Assembly: GCF_002775205.1 (NCBI RefSeq)
Contig: NC_036456.1
Span: forward strand, 23,449,968 to 23,513,967
Reading direction: 5' to 3'
From: Xiphophorus maculatus
Taxonomy: Eukaryota; Chordata; Actinopteri; Cyprinodontiformes; Poeciliidae
DNA length: 64,000 nucleotides
A program made the position numbers and the translations under genes. How positions within the stretch are numbered: the first letter of the stretch is position 1; the number at the start of each line of letters is the position of its first letter. The notes under the pieces were generated by a model, which made no database searches, was not told where the DNA came from, and saw only the letters and a program-made list of their open reading frames with translations. Positions 28,159 through 46,488 of this stretch are shown one piece after another.

Positions 28159-28345
28159 CACGTCGCCGACCTCAGCGGTTGATCTCAGTTTGTCGCTTTA
28201 ATCTGTTCCATCAACGTAAACACCTGAGTATCGGTGTCTTCGGTGTGTGTGGGAACGTGTCAGAGTCACCTGAGAACACGGCCACGCAGCGGCGAGTGTT
28301 TCAACCGACGCGTTGCCACGGCAACACTCCCCTCCCGCCCTGCGG
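28159..28345 (-). promoter_or_regulatory. cdkl2: cdkl2 noncoding exon 1 and CpG-rich promoter with X-box
   Basis: GC- and CpG-rich island upstream of cdkl2, with the exon 1 donor at its low-coordinate edge. GTTGCCACGGCAAC at 28312-28325 is a perfect palindromic X-box, the binding site of RFX factors that drive ciliary genes. The transcription start probably lies between the X-box and 28200. RFX control is inference, but it suits a CDKL kinase, a group linked to cilium length. Confidence 0.5.
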
Positions 28346-28429
28346 TGGTGACGTAGTTCGAGAAAGAAAGAAAAAACGGCTGTTCCTGTTGAAATGTGTA
28401 ATAAACTGATTCATTAAACAACTTCCCTT

Positions 28430-29380
28430 CAATTTAACATTTGTGGAAAACTATATTTTAGTTATTCATCACAAGTAAAAGCATGAAAATGTAAGAAGTA
28501 CCAAATTCTGGCCCAATTTAGCGGCTTTGAAACGGTAACGGTCAGGTTATTTTAGCCTTTTAGCTAATCCCTTTGCCTTTCACGGGCTAATCTACTTGTT
28601 CGTAATAACATTTTTTATAGTGAAGAAAAAAAATTATTTATAAAAAAAAATAATGAGTGTTCCATTATTTGAATTAGTGATCATTACAATGAATTAGTGT
28701 TCCAAGTTGGAAAAGTGCATTTTTATAGCTATTGGAGGATATTTTTAGTCCCAAAAATGTCAAATGAATACATCTATCCAGCCATTCCTTCATTTCTAGT
28801 AAAAACTAAACATTTTTTCTCCTAAATGTCCAGCAGATGGCAATGCTGGACGGAAATAATCCCAATTTCTGAATTCTGTCATACAACCCTGCTGCTTGAG
28901 AACTGTAGATTGATTTAAATAGAATTAAATAAAACTGAACTCGTCTAGAAACCTTTATTTTGTCTCCTTATCGACTTCTTCACAGTTTGGTGTTAAGATT
29001 TGTTTACAATCCTCAAAAATTCAAACAGAGACCAGAAATTGGGCATTGTTGCACCTCCTCTGAAATATACACTTTAATTCACTTTGCAAAGCCCTGTAAC
29101 TAAAAGATGGAGAAAGTCACAGCATAAATATTTAAAGTGACATTTATTCACTCATTCATGCTTCATAAACAATCATACATAGTTTTGTTAGTTTGTATTT
29201 AACAGTCTGTACATTAATATAAACAGAAGCTTCATATGTATAAAACCAACTTCACATATATAAGAACCAGCTTAAAATTTTAAATCTCTTTTTGGTTTTA
29301 TTGCATATTTCAAAATAAATAAATGATTTAAAGCACCGGCATAGGTAAGTTTAATTTATACATCTATATACAACAATAAA
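28430..29380. other. Spacer between cdkl2 promoter and txk 3' end
   Basis: About 0.95 kb of AT-rich sequence. No ORF with splice sites, RNA gene or clear repeat was recognised. It ends in the txk 3'UTR. Confidence 0.5.
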
Positions 29381-29386
29381 ACATGT

Positions 29387-29392
29387 TTTATT
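29387..29392 (-). terminator. txk: Possible polyadenylation signal of txk
   Basis: AATAAA on the minus strand, about 60 bases after the txk stop. Further AATAAA copies follow (near 29298 and others), so a longer 3'UTR is possible. Confidence 0.4.
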
Positions 29393-29451
29393 TGTACATA
29401 TGCGTTTAAAAACAGTTTGATATTCAGAGGTAAAAGAATAGCATCTTTGTG

Positions 29452-37052
<7,601 letters not shown>

Positions 37053-37670
37053 CTGAAAGAGACAGAAAGAGGAAAAGTTATGGCTAATCTTTTAGCATTT
37101 CCATGTGATAGAAGCTAAAATCTAAAATTTTTTTATGGCAGATTGTGTTAAGTTTAGATGGTTGGATGGTTTATCTATAAATTTGGCTGTAAGTAAACAG
37201 TTCCTCCAGTTTTCTTTCAATTCTGCCATCATGGAAATTCCCTCAAAATTAACAGATTTTTTCTCAAATTTATTGTAAATTTTCCACAAAATGGTCAAAA
37301 ACATTGGGTTTTAGCTAGATGCTAACTCCCATCCACAGCCTCAGCCTAATTTTATGTCAATTTAAATATGACTGATGTGATAAGTAACAAAATTCAAGCT
37401 ATTTTAGTTTGTTAAAGAATGGACATGTTTGTGTCTAATGTGTCTGCTTTTTTCTCACCTTTTTTTTCTTCTAAAGATTTTAAAATTGGTTTGATGATAG
37501 AAAAATATCACAAAATTTCTTCTAAATATTTCTAAAGTAACATGACAAAATTTGTGATTGTCAATGGAATAAAAAGCACCAAAACAATCTAAAAATCCCG
37601 GAGAGACTGATTTATATAAATCTACTTTTTCTATTCACATAAAGGCAAATGTGAAAAGCTTCTTTTAACA

Positions 37671-37718
37671 CAGGGGTGGGCAATCCTGGCCCTCCAGGCC
37701 TGGAGCTGCCCACCCCTG
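37671..37718. mobile_element. 48-bp hAT-like miniature element with perfect 8-bp target duplication
   Basis: Terminal inverted repeats CAGGGGTGGGCA (37671-37682) and TGCCCACCCCTG (37707-37718) enclose only 24 bases. The flanks are identical 8-mers TTTTAACA (37663-37670 and 37719-37726). An 8-bp duplication and CAGGGGTGGGCA-type ends are hallmarks of the hAT superfamily. It lies just upstream of the txk cysteine-string exon. Confidence 0.85.
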
Positions 37719-38145
37719 TTTTAACACCTTAATGACTAGATTAAAAAAGTGACATAAATGACAATGTCATCAGCATACAGACGTATTTTAGCTGAAATTA
37801 ATTCCTTTCCTGCTTCTATATCTCACTATAACTCATTTATGAAAACTTAAATAAAACAGGGACTTAAACATATTCCTGAGGAACGCCTGGATACAAAAGG
37901 AGAAGTTAAGTTAGTTGAAATTTATGTTTGTCAAAGTTTAAACCAAACCAATTCAGGCCCTACGCAAAATCAACTTTCTTAGCTTTTTATGTGATTCTCT
38001 CATTAAAAACTAACCCAGAGTGTTGATTGGATTGAATATTTAAGAAATCCTAAAATCTCCCTACATCATTCAGGGCCTGAACCCCGGTTCATACAAAATG
38101 CTGTCATTTTACCCAAAACTCCAACCAAGATTCTCGACAAAACTC

Positions 38146-38333
38146 TTCCAGACTAGCGGCAGCAGCAGTTAGCAAACACCTGGTGGAACCGCTGATCTCA
38201 TTATAGGAGCTTCTTCTCAGTGAAATGTTGGTGAAAATGATGTTAAAGGGTTAATAGAGGAGCCATGATTTCCTGGAGGCGGAGTTTCAGAAAGAGCAGG
38301 AGCTTCTTAAAGAGACAGGCGCCCAATTTCAAG
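38146..38333 (+). repeat. Left arm of a 1.3-kb-spaced inverted repeat pair
   Basis: Contains, in order, GACTAGCGGCAGCAGCAG, CAAACACCTGGT, CTCATTATAGGAGC, AGAGGAGCCATG, AGAAAGAGCAGGAGCTTCTT and GCCCAATTTCAA. The same words appear reverse complemented and in reverse order at 39631-39812. Confidence 0.7.
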
Positions 38334-39100
38334 GTGTTCAGTTCTAGTCAAATTTCTCTCAAGTTATTTTTGATACAGACACCATTTTCATAACAACCGA
38401 TGGTAACTTAGTTAATTGATTGTGCTATAAAATGACACAATGTGCCTGCAAAATACACGATACCGCCCGTTTAATTAACTTAGATCTAAACAAATAATTA
38501 TTACTGTCTAACATCTATAAAGTGTCTTTTTTCAAACCACAGTAGCTCCAGCGTTGATACCTCTGTGAGTTGCATAAAGTTTACACATTAAATTTATTAT
38601 TATATAATGTTAATTATTTGACCATTTTAGTAATGTTGTCCACTGTTGCTGACGCAGCTTTTAACATACGTTACGTTTATTTTCTGTTTGCCAAGTTTAA
38701 ACCACTAAAGTTAACATTTGCCCTTTAAGAGTGAAATTTTAACCAGTCAAAAGATAAAATCTAACAAGGAAACGCATATTTGCAAATTGTCCCACCAGCT
38801 GTTTTAGTTCATTTTTTCTGTCTTTGTGTCTCTGTGGTTTCAAGTGGGAGGTCTTTGTCAGGAAGTATAGTTTCCTTTTCTGCAGAATTAACACTCTCTC
38901 TGCTTTGAGCGAGTCCGTTTGTGTGTTTCTGTGGGCGAGTGAAGAAGATGGTGCGTGTGGCCGGGTCATTGTTTGTTTCAGACTGCAGGGAGAGGTGGCT
39001 ACATTACTTCCTGTGTGAATTCAACAAAAAAAAAACCCACTCATATGCAGAGCGACGAGTCTCATGCGATTCTGAAGGTACAAAATGAAAGCAGAGCTTC
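38334..39100 (-). promoter_or_regulatory. txk: Possible txk upstream region
   Basis: The txk initiator exon must lie upstream of 37052. On the minus strand this stretch has ETS-type GGAAGT/ACTTCCTG sites (38865 and 39003-39015) common in leukocyte promoters, and it lies between inverted repeats. I could not find an ATG exon with a compatible phase-1 donor. Weak inference. Confidence 0.15.
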
Positions 39101-39319
39101 AGGGGGAAAAAGGTGATAAAATAAACATCATGCCAGCGAGCGGTGAACTGTTTTTCTCATTATTACGTCTAATCTACTATTGTGTTACCAAACATGTCAG
39201 AACACAATGAATAGTTCATCTAATACGTAGCAAAACAATCAATTTAAATACTTTAACCATCTTCTTTGCAAAGAAATTTGCTTTATTTATCCAAAAGTAA
39301 AGATTTCTTATTCAATTAT

Positions 39320-39530
39320 TTAAGATTTGCAACCCATAAGAGATGGGTCATGTAACCTTTTTCACATTTTGTCTCATTACAGAAACAAAATTCAGTGTAT
39401 TTTATTGGGACGGTGTGTGACAGACCAGGACAAAGTAGGAAAAAGAAACAAGGCTTTAACAAGTTGGGATCCTGGAAAGTTAAATGTGAAACAATGTGCA
39501 ACAAACTGCCTGCAGAAATCACTTACAGGG
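39320..39530 (+). repeat. Dispersed repeat fragment (TGTATTTTATTGGGAC..GACAGACC..)
   Basis: The words CATTTTGTCTCATTACAGAAA, GTGTATTTTATTGGGAC and GACAGACCAGGACAAAGTAG are the signature of a very common fish/amphibian non-autonomous repeat. No coding function; its ORFs are shadows. Confidence 0.55.
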
Positions 39531-39630
39531 GCAGTACTGTGTATTTTATAGCAATATCAAGTAGCTATGTTTCCAGTTTTATAAAGATGCTGTATATATC
39601 AAATATATCTTGACTTCATAATTTAATATC

Positions 39631-39812
39631 TTGAAATTGGGCCTCTGTCTCTTTAAGAAGCTCCTGCTCTTTCTGAAACCCCGCCTTCAGGAAGTCAGCA
39701 CAACATGGCTCCTCTATGAACCCTTTAGCAACATTTTTACAAGAGAAGTAGCTCCTATAATGAGCTCAGCAGTTCTACCAGGTGTTTGCTAATTGCTGCT
39801 GGCTAGTCTGAA
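39631..39812 (-). repeat. Right arm of the inverted repeat pair
   Basis: Begins TTGAAATTGGGCC, then AAGAAGCTCCTGCTCTTTCT, CATGGCTCCTCT, GCTCCTATAATGAG, ACCAGGTGTTTG and GGCTAGTC. This is the inverse of 38146-38333. The pair encloses the segment 38334-39630, where the txk promoter could lie. Confidence 0.7.
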
Positions 39813-39869
39813 GGAGCTGAGTGGGGGAGGAGCCGTGACTCGAAGGCGGGGCTAGGTCCTACTAGGCGT

Positions 39870-40160
39870 TTAGCACATTTGAATGGTTGCCAGGGAGATT
39901 AAAGGACTTATCAAACATGCATGGAAGAATCAAGATATCACTCCAGGTTTGTTTTTGATGGATGGATGGATGGATGGATGGATGGATGGATGGATGGATG
40001 GATGGATGGATGGATGGATGGATGGATGGATGGATGGATGGATGGATGGATGGATGGAGAGCTAAAATACATCTTTATGCTGATGACAATGTCTTTTTTA
40101 AAAACTTTCTGTTGGTAACTCTTTCCTCTATTGAACAGTTTCTAATCAAAGCCAATTAAT
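39870..40160 (+). mobile_element. LINE reverse transcriptase scrap split by a microsatellite
   Basis: Upstream of the repeat, frames read [15 protein letters not shown]. After it comes [13 protein letters not shown] (from about 40061), the YADD polymerase motif. The same order (N-x-x-I..G, then K-I-x-LYADD) occurs in the fragment at 1-120. The microsatellite has therefore grown inside an old reverse transcriptase copy. Confidence 0.6.
39957..40059. repeat. (GATG)n microsatellite, about 25 units
   Basis: Uninterrupted GATG/TGGA tetranucleotide run of about 100 bases. It keeps frames open as WMDG repeats; those ORFs are not genes. A short run of the same unit lies at 41479-41500. Confidence 0.95.
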
Positions 40161-40980
40161 GTGTCAGAATGGCCTAGTCAAAGAAACCGAATCAATAGTG
40201 AAACATTAATTAAAATTAAGATTAATTACACACAGATGGATGTTTGAAAACCTTTATTTCTGTTAATTATTACTATTTTCCACTTACAGCTACTGAAAAA
40301 ACGACATTTAAAATTTGATTATTACACTTGATCAAATTTTAAAAAACTACTTTTACAAGCAGAAATGTGATTTTAATGAAAATATGTTCAGGTTTTTATT
40401 TACAAATGCTACTGGGTCAGACAAATGAGACTCATTTGATATTATAATTTACTGAATTTGACTGTAAATGTGCAAAAAAAAAAAAAAACACCTGCAGCAA
40501 ACGCAGCAGAAATATTCCACAAAGCATCGACTAAAATTTACAAAACAGATTTTGTTCAGATTTTAAAACCACTGAACAGAATTAATTTAACTGTAAATGA
40601 GAACAAACTGCCATAACTGGAGGAATAAAAGCCCCATAATTTGTTGAAATAATACCAATAACGCATCAGATGTTGGTAATGTTGGGGAACGGGAATCGTT
40701 TCTCTACAGGTGAAATGTCAGCGTTCGGCTCAGCATGGGAACGACCAGCTCACTAAAGTTTTAGAAACGGTTTTAACAATTCTTGCTCTTTGAATCTGAG
40801 GTTTACCAGATGCATGAGAACCGCAGCGTTTGGTTCGTCTCAGTAAAACATTTCAGTTTGTGGTCAGAACGTGACAAAAGGGACACTTTGCAAAGGACAT
40901 TTTTACAGAAACAATCAGTTTTTCTAACTTATTACATCCAAACTGGGACATTCTGTCAATGAGCGTCAATAACCAGGATC

Positions 40981-41070
40981 TACTGGTTTATCAACCAGGA
41001 TCATGTTTCTACTGGTTTATCAACCATGTTTCTACTGGTTTATCAACCATGTTTCTACTGGTTTACCAGC
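40981..41070 (+). repeat. Short 23-bp minisatellite
   Basis: About three and a half units of CATGTTTCTACTGGTTTATC plus AAC in tandem. Surrounding sequence 40.2-42 kb is non-coding apart from LINE scraps. Confidence 0.7.
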
Positions 41071-41979
41071 TGGTCACTGTTGTTTTTAAAACCGTGAAGT
41101 TTTTAACTCTGAATGTTTTCACAGTTTCTGTGGATCTTTGTAACAAATCTTTACATTTTTTCCTGACTCTGGTTCTGCGGTTCTGTCCGTGTTGGACCTC
41201 CAGGAATCATGGCTCAGTGAAGCTACGTCTGGACAGTTTGACCCAGTTCCTGCCCCGTTTGTTTTAAACTTCTGTCTCTCTGCTCACTTATTTAAAGACA
41301 GTTGTTTTATTTTGGCATTGGGTCATATATCTTTGGACTGGATTTGTCCCGGTTGCCTTCAAACCCATTTATTAAATAAATGATACTTCATGGTATCCTG
41401 GATGAATTTCTGTTTGGATCTTGGACTCTTTTGGTGTTTTGGACCATTTAGTTCTGTTTTACTTTGTTTATTTTTTAATGGATGGATGGATGGATGGATG
41501 CTCTATAGATTTATTTCTCTCTCGTTTCTCATCGTCCATCTGTTCGTTGTTCAGTAACCAACCAGGAACTCGTTTTTACTGCCTAATCCTGTTGTTACTG
41601 TGTTCCTGTTTTTGTTCTGCTCTGGTTCCCTGTGGTTTTCTGTCATGTTTTATTAAACATTTAACATGATCCAAGCATTTTGCTCCACCAACAAACTCGC
41701 TCATATAGACAATTCCTAGAATAGCGTCTTTACCTAAAGTCCTGGTGAGGATTGTTTTTATTCTACTTCAATCTTTGTTAAACTACAACAACTACGAGAA
41801 ATTCCAGTCCAGTTTTAAACATGAGTGAAGAACAGAAACATTTTTGCTTAAAGTGTTTAACGATCTCCTAACAGCTGATTGAGGGAACATCTCTGTGTTA
41901 TTTGTATCGTATCTAGGCGCAGCGACCATCACATCTTTTTATTTTGATTTCAGCGCCATGTTGGTGGTTTGGTTCTCAT

Positions 41980-42130
41980 CGTTTTAGTTTGACAGAAGTT
42001 TTCCAGTTCCTCTCCATCACTGCTCTTCTGTGACAATACTCCTAAATTATGGAGTCCCTCAAGGTTCAGTATTATGTCTGTTTTGTTTATATTGTACTTT
42101 CTGCCTCTTGGACACATTTAGAAATTTATT
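41980..42130 (+). mobile_element. LINE reverse transcriptase fragment (VPQGS motif)
   Basis: One frame reads LNYGVPQGSVLCLFCLY near 42050-42100. This is the VPQGS block of non-LTR reverse transcriptases (usually followed by LGPLLF..). The YADD block is absent downstream, so the copy is short and dead. Confidence 0.65.
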
Positions 42131-42449
42131 ATCTTTCTCTGTTTTTATCTGTGGTTTTAATAAAACTGTGCAGCACTGTGGTGCCGTTATTGGCTGTTTT
42201 TAAAATGCTTTTTAAATAAACTGACATTGTTGTTTAAAGTCTGACAGTTAGTTTTACGTTGTTTTGCTTTGAGACGCTTTTAGAATGTAAATTAGTAGAA
42301 AATCTTTTACTTAATTTCTATGTTTTCCTTCCAAGCAGCCAGATTTTCTTCAGATCTTTCAAAGTGGATTTAAAGACAATAAAGTAAAAACAATGATGGA
42401 TATTTTTGGTGCACAAAGGAGCATCAGCAGAGATCCTTCCTCCCAGCAG

Positions 42450-42940
42450 ATGATAGATTGTAACTACATACATTTACTTGAGTAACTTTTTGGAAAAAAT
42501 GTACTTTTATGAGTATTTTTACTACACTTTGCTTTTTACTTTAACTTGAGTAATTTTGTTATGAAGTATTTCTACTCTTACTTGAGTAAAATTTCTGGAT
42601 TTTCTGCCCACTGAATGAAAAACAAACATGTTTTAAACAAAAACTGACCATAAAACAAACCTGCAAAAATAAAAACAAACCTGCAGATTCTGTTAAAGTT
42701 AAATCAGTTTTTTAGTGAAGGAAACTTGATTTGGAAAAATTTATTTTTGCCTGATTTTGTTATTTATATGAACTATTTTCATTTTGCTGTTGAAAATACC
42801 AAAATTCCCACATAACTTTATATTTCTGTCCGTCTGATGATATAATGTTTAAACATTAAATGATTGATAATTTCAGGAATCCGTTTATTTTAAATTAAAC
42901 ACTTTTCTTACTTTTACTTCAGTATAATTTCTGGTTCCCA
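42450..42940 (+). repeat. Dispersed repeat with TTACTTGAGTAA core, copy 2
   Basis: Same ordered blocks as 1195-1690, including ACTTGAGTAACTTTTTGGAA and TTCTGCCCACTGAATGAA. Non-coding. Confidence 0.6.
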
Positions 42941-43404
42941 TCTCTGTCTATAACCATCATGTCTTAAAACAAACGTAACAAATGTTTTCATCCCTGCTGG
43001 TTTTTGCACGTCTCTGTTGATTTTGTAAAAATAAATATCAATATTTTGGATTTTTCTTTAATTATCCTGATCCGTTGTACGTTCCTTGGATCAGAGTGTG
43101 CTGTGTTTGGTAACAGCACAGTATTTATTTACGTTGTAATTTTACACTTTCTGTACAGCATGTTATTGTTCATTTTGTTTTTTAATTATTTTTATACTTT
43201 TTTCTTTGTCTGAACCTGAATTTCTTGATTTCCTGCTGCGCCTGGATTTCCCCATTTTGGGACAGCAAAGCCGATTTCTTTTCTTCTTCTCTAATCAGCG
43301 CTTCTTCTGGGTTTCTGAGTTTTCCTCTGAAGCTTTGCTGCCGTTTCACCCGTTTTCTCCTCGTCTTTTAACCAAATTTGTGCAGAATGTTTTTGAAAGA
43401 CACA

Positions 43405-43505
43405 AACTGGGGCAGCCAGTGGCTCACATGCGAATGCAGCAGGTCCAGGTGTTTGATTCCAGGTCACGACCCGTTACCTGCTCACTGCAAAACTCTCAGG
43501 TTTAA
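43405..43505 (+). mobile_element. Possible tRNA-derived SINE head
   Basis: GGGGCAGCCAGTGGCTCACA resembles a tRNA start and A box. GTGTTTGATTCCAGG, about 40 bases later, resembles a B box, followed by a SINE-like CACGACCCGTTACCTGCTCA. It does not fold as an intact tRNA, so I call it a SINE fragment. Confidence 0.4.
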
Positions 43506-44416
43506 CTGAGTTTTTAAAAAATGGGTGAAAAAGCAGCTAATGCCAAAAAAAAAAACCTTGAAGCTCCTTGAGAACAAAAGTCTGGCTGCTATGGAGGAAA
43601 ACATTTACTTTTTCTGGTTTCTGGTTTAAACTGTCTGTCAGACATTTTATAGTCTGTAATTAATCATTTTAATGAAAAACTATGCAGGTTAATGAAAAAC
43701 CTACAAACAGAAAAAGGCAGAACGATGAAGAAAACGTAAATATTGTTGTCAGGACATTTAAAGGTGCAGCAGCTCATGTATGAGACTCAACAAAAGAAAA
43801 ACTGAGCTTTGTGACCAAAACGTACATGTTGTGCTACTAGTTGTTCATCTCATCTATTAGTTGTTGTTAATGGATGTTTCTTGTGCATCAGATTTATGTG
43901 CGTACCAGAAACAAGCAAACAGAAAGTTCCACTTTGAAACATTTGTATATAAAATGTAAAAATGTGAATCATTTCAGATTTCCTGCCAGTTGGGATGATT
44001 AACCAGCTGTTTAAGATTTTATTTCTAGATAACTGCCTTTCGCCTTTGGAGGTTTGTGGACTGTTTACTTTGCTTTTCTTCTTAATCTCTAATTAAATCC
44101 CAGACCAGATGTGAAACTGCTTCTCTAAAAGCCGCCAGGCAGTGAGAACTGAAACCTGTCTGCAGGCCAGAGCTGCTAACTGAGGAGCTGCTCTGCGTTT
44201 CCATCTGCACAGGTGAAGCTCCGCTTTGTTTTGATTAGTCATGGAGAAACGAAGGCCAACCGTCACTTTTCAGGTTTGGCTGATTGTGCAGTTCTAGAAG
44301 CAGAATATTGTAAATATTTGAGTGTTTTATGAATCCATGACAGCCTCTCCTGTACATAAACACCAATCATCTGCTTCTTCTAACTCCCTTCATTTGTTCC
44401 TCTTGTTCTGTTTCAG

Positions 44417-44596
44417 TTTAAAGCGTAAATGTTCGGCTTTTGGAGAGTCTACTTACTCGAGTGGATCATGTCGGTGTTTGGCCTTCGCTCTCTTCTGTCC
44501 TCCTCTTCCTCCGCCTGGTTTTGCTCCAGTTTTGGTTCTGGAGCTCGACGTCGGCTTCGGTTTCTCAGCGCGGACGCAGCTGCTGTGATGCTGCAG
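44417..44596 (+). other. Orphan exon-like ORF in the txk-tec spacer
   Basis: A pyrimidine tract and TTTCAG (acceptor at 44416) precede an ATG at 44429. 56 codons then run in phase 0 to a consensus donor CTGCAG|GTAGGAA (44597). The peptide begins MFGFWRVYLLEWIMSVFGLR and is Ser/Arg-rich after that. I recognise no family, the Kozak context is weak and no partner exon was found. It could be a leader exon of tec or chance. Confidence 0.2.
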
Positions 44597-45639
44597 GTAG
44601 GAAACGGCCGAGGCGTGGAGTCAGAGACAAGAGGCAGGTGGGCGGAGGAAGTGAGGTAGGCGAAGAAGAAGAGCAGCAGAACAAACCAAAAATAAGTTCA
44701 GAAAGAAGATTTTTAATTGCTGGTGTTGATGTTCGGATTGCTGCTGAAAGAGCAAAAAGTTTTCTTTAAGTTATGCTTCATTCGCCAGAGTTTATAGAGA
44801 ATTAGAAAGATAAAGAGAGCAGCGCAGAGGAAGTGAAACAATGACGTGAACGAAACCGCAAAGCATCCGTCTGAGAATAAATCCAGGAAGAAGAAGGGCT
44901 CACATGCAGAAATCGTCATGCAGCTCTTCAATCCGACTCTTTCACTTTATGTTTCTGACTCTCTAAAATGTTTTCTGCTTCAAAGCCCGGAAAAAGAACG
45001 ACCGTCTGTTTGGTCAAGTCAAAGTTACAAGAGCAGAAAGTAAAGTGTGAATGGATTAATCAAAACGATAAAATCGACGGAACTGATACTAAACCAAATT
45101 AGAAATAAGTAACTAACTGTTAGCATCTTGACTTTTACCAGTTTGCTTTTGGTTTGGTTGGTAAACCCTGAATCTGATGACCCGGAGAGGTCAAACAGGA
45201 ACGATCCTGTTAGCTGAACCTCCAGAAACAGAAGCGAAACCCAGTGCAGGCTGATGAGAGAGTAAAGGTTTCCTGTTGGTTTGGAAGGACAGATGTTGGG
45301 GTTGGGCAATATTTGACCACAAAGCAGATCTTTAGGCTACTTATTACCACTAATCTGTTGATGTTTAAACATAGTTGGTTTTATATAAACTCAACAAGGT
45401 GGTTGGTAAAACTCTCAGTTCCTTAAATGTCTGTCTGATGCTTCATCTACGAAGTTTTATCCAAACAAAAATAAGCAGTTTTCCCAAACTTTCCTCACAT
45501 TTATTACAAGTCTGGTGCGTTCAGGGCCACTCCGGCCCACAGAGTGATGAACGCACCGCCAATGGAGACACGCTCAGCCCCGCTGCAACAGAACCGGACA
45601 TGAAAAGTCAGGATTTTATGAGAATAAAATAAAAATTGT

Positions 45640-46075
45640 TTTAAGAAAAAAAACCTCATAATAAGTTGAGAATAAAGTCATGATTTTATAAGAATAAAAT
45701 ACTAACATTACAAGAATATAATCATTATTTTATGAGAATAATGTTATAATATTACAAGAACAGTCCAATGTTTTGTGAAAAAACTTGAAATACTACGAGA
45801 AAAAAGTCATAATATTTTAGGAATAAATACAAAATATTACAAGAATAAAATGGTGAAAATAAGGTTGAAATAATATGAAAATAAAGTCAGAATATTTTGT
45901 GAATAAAGCCTAAATATTTCGACAATGAAGTAGAAAGAATAAGAAGAAAGTCAAAATAATAGAATAAAGTCATAATTTTCAGACAATAAAGGGTAAAATT
46001 ATAATAATAAATTTTGAGAATAATATTGCAAACAATACGAGAATAAAGTCAAAATAATACAAGAATGTTATGATA
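45640..46075. repeat. AT-rich degenerate tandem repeat (GAATAAARTC / ATATTACAAG)
   Basis: Irregular 30-45 base periods of AGAATAAAGTCATAATTTT and TATTACAAGAATA over about 430 bases. Non-coding. Confidence 0.6.
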
Positions 46076-46244
46076 TAATTTTATAATTTTATTTGTTAAA
46101 TCCGCCCAGAAAACCACATCATTTCTCAGCAGAAATTAATTAAATAAATGATTAAAATCCTCCATCAAACTTTGACTTCCTGCTAAATTTGTAACATTTT
46201 TTCACAGTGAATCTCCATTCTGTGTAAATTTCACAGATTTTCCA

Positions 46245-46488
46245 TTGCAGCTCCAGTTTCACGCCGTGACCTGTTTCCTCTGCTCTCTGTGTGACTTCGC
46301 GGTGGCGCCTGTGAGCAGGAGGAAGTTTTTCTCTCCGTGTTTTTTGGTTTCGTGCTGCGCTGCGTGGCGTGGCGCTGCGCGGCGTGTCCGCCCCCTTCCC
46401 TTCCCTCCCTCTTCATTTCCTCAACCCTGCTGCTTCACATCGTGAGGGGCCAGAGGTTCGGCTGCGACCCGGAGCATGACGCGTCAAG
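46245..46488 (+). promoter_or_regulatory. tec: tec promoter region and noncoding exon 1
   Basis: A CpG-rich island (GCGTGGCGTGGCGCTGCGCG and others) followed by a pyrimidine-rich stretch with ETS-type sites (AGGAGGAAG, ATTTCCTC). It ends in a consensus donor CGTCAAG|GTAAGA (exon edge 46488). The next compatible acceptor is CCTCTCAG at 52643-52650, directly before the tec start. An upstream ATG at 46476 opens a uORF across the junction. Confidence 0.55.

Noticed and set aside
39883..40159. Overlapping ORFs of WMDG repeats
   Set aside because: Simple-sequence artefact of the GATG microsatellite.
43405..43505. Possible tRNA gene
   Set aside because: A- and B-box-like words are present but no cloverleaf can be drawn; better explained as a SINE fragment.
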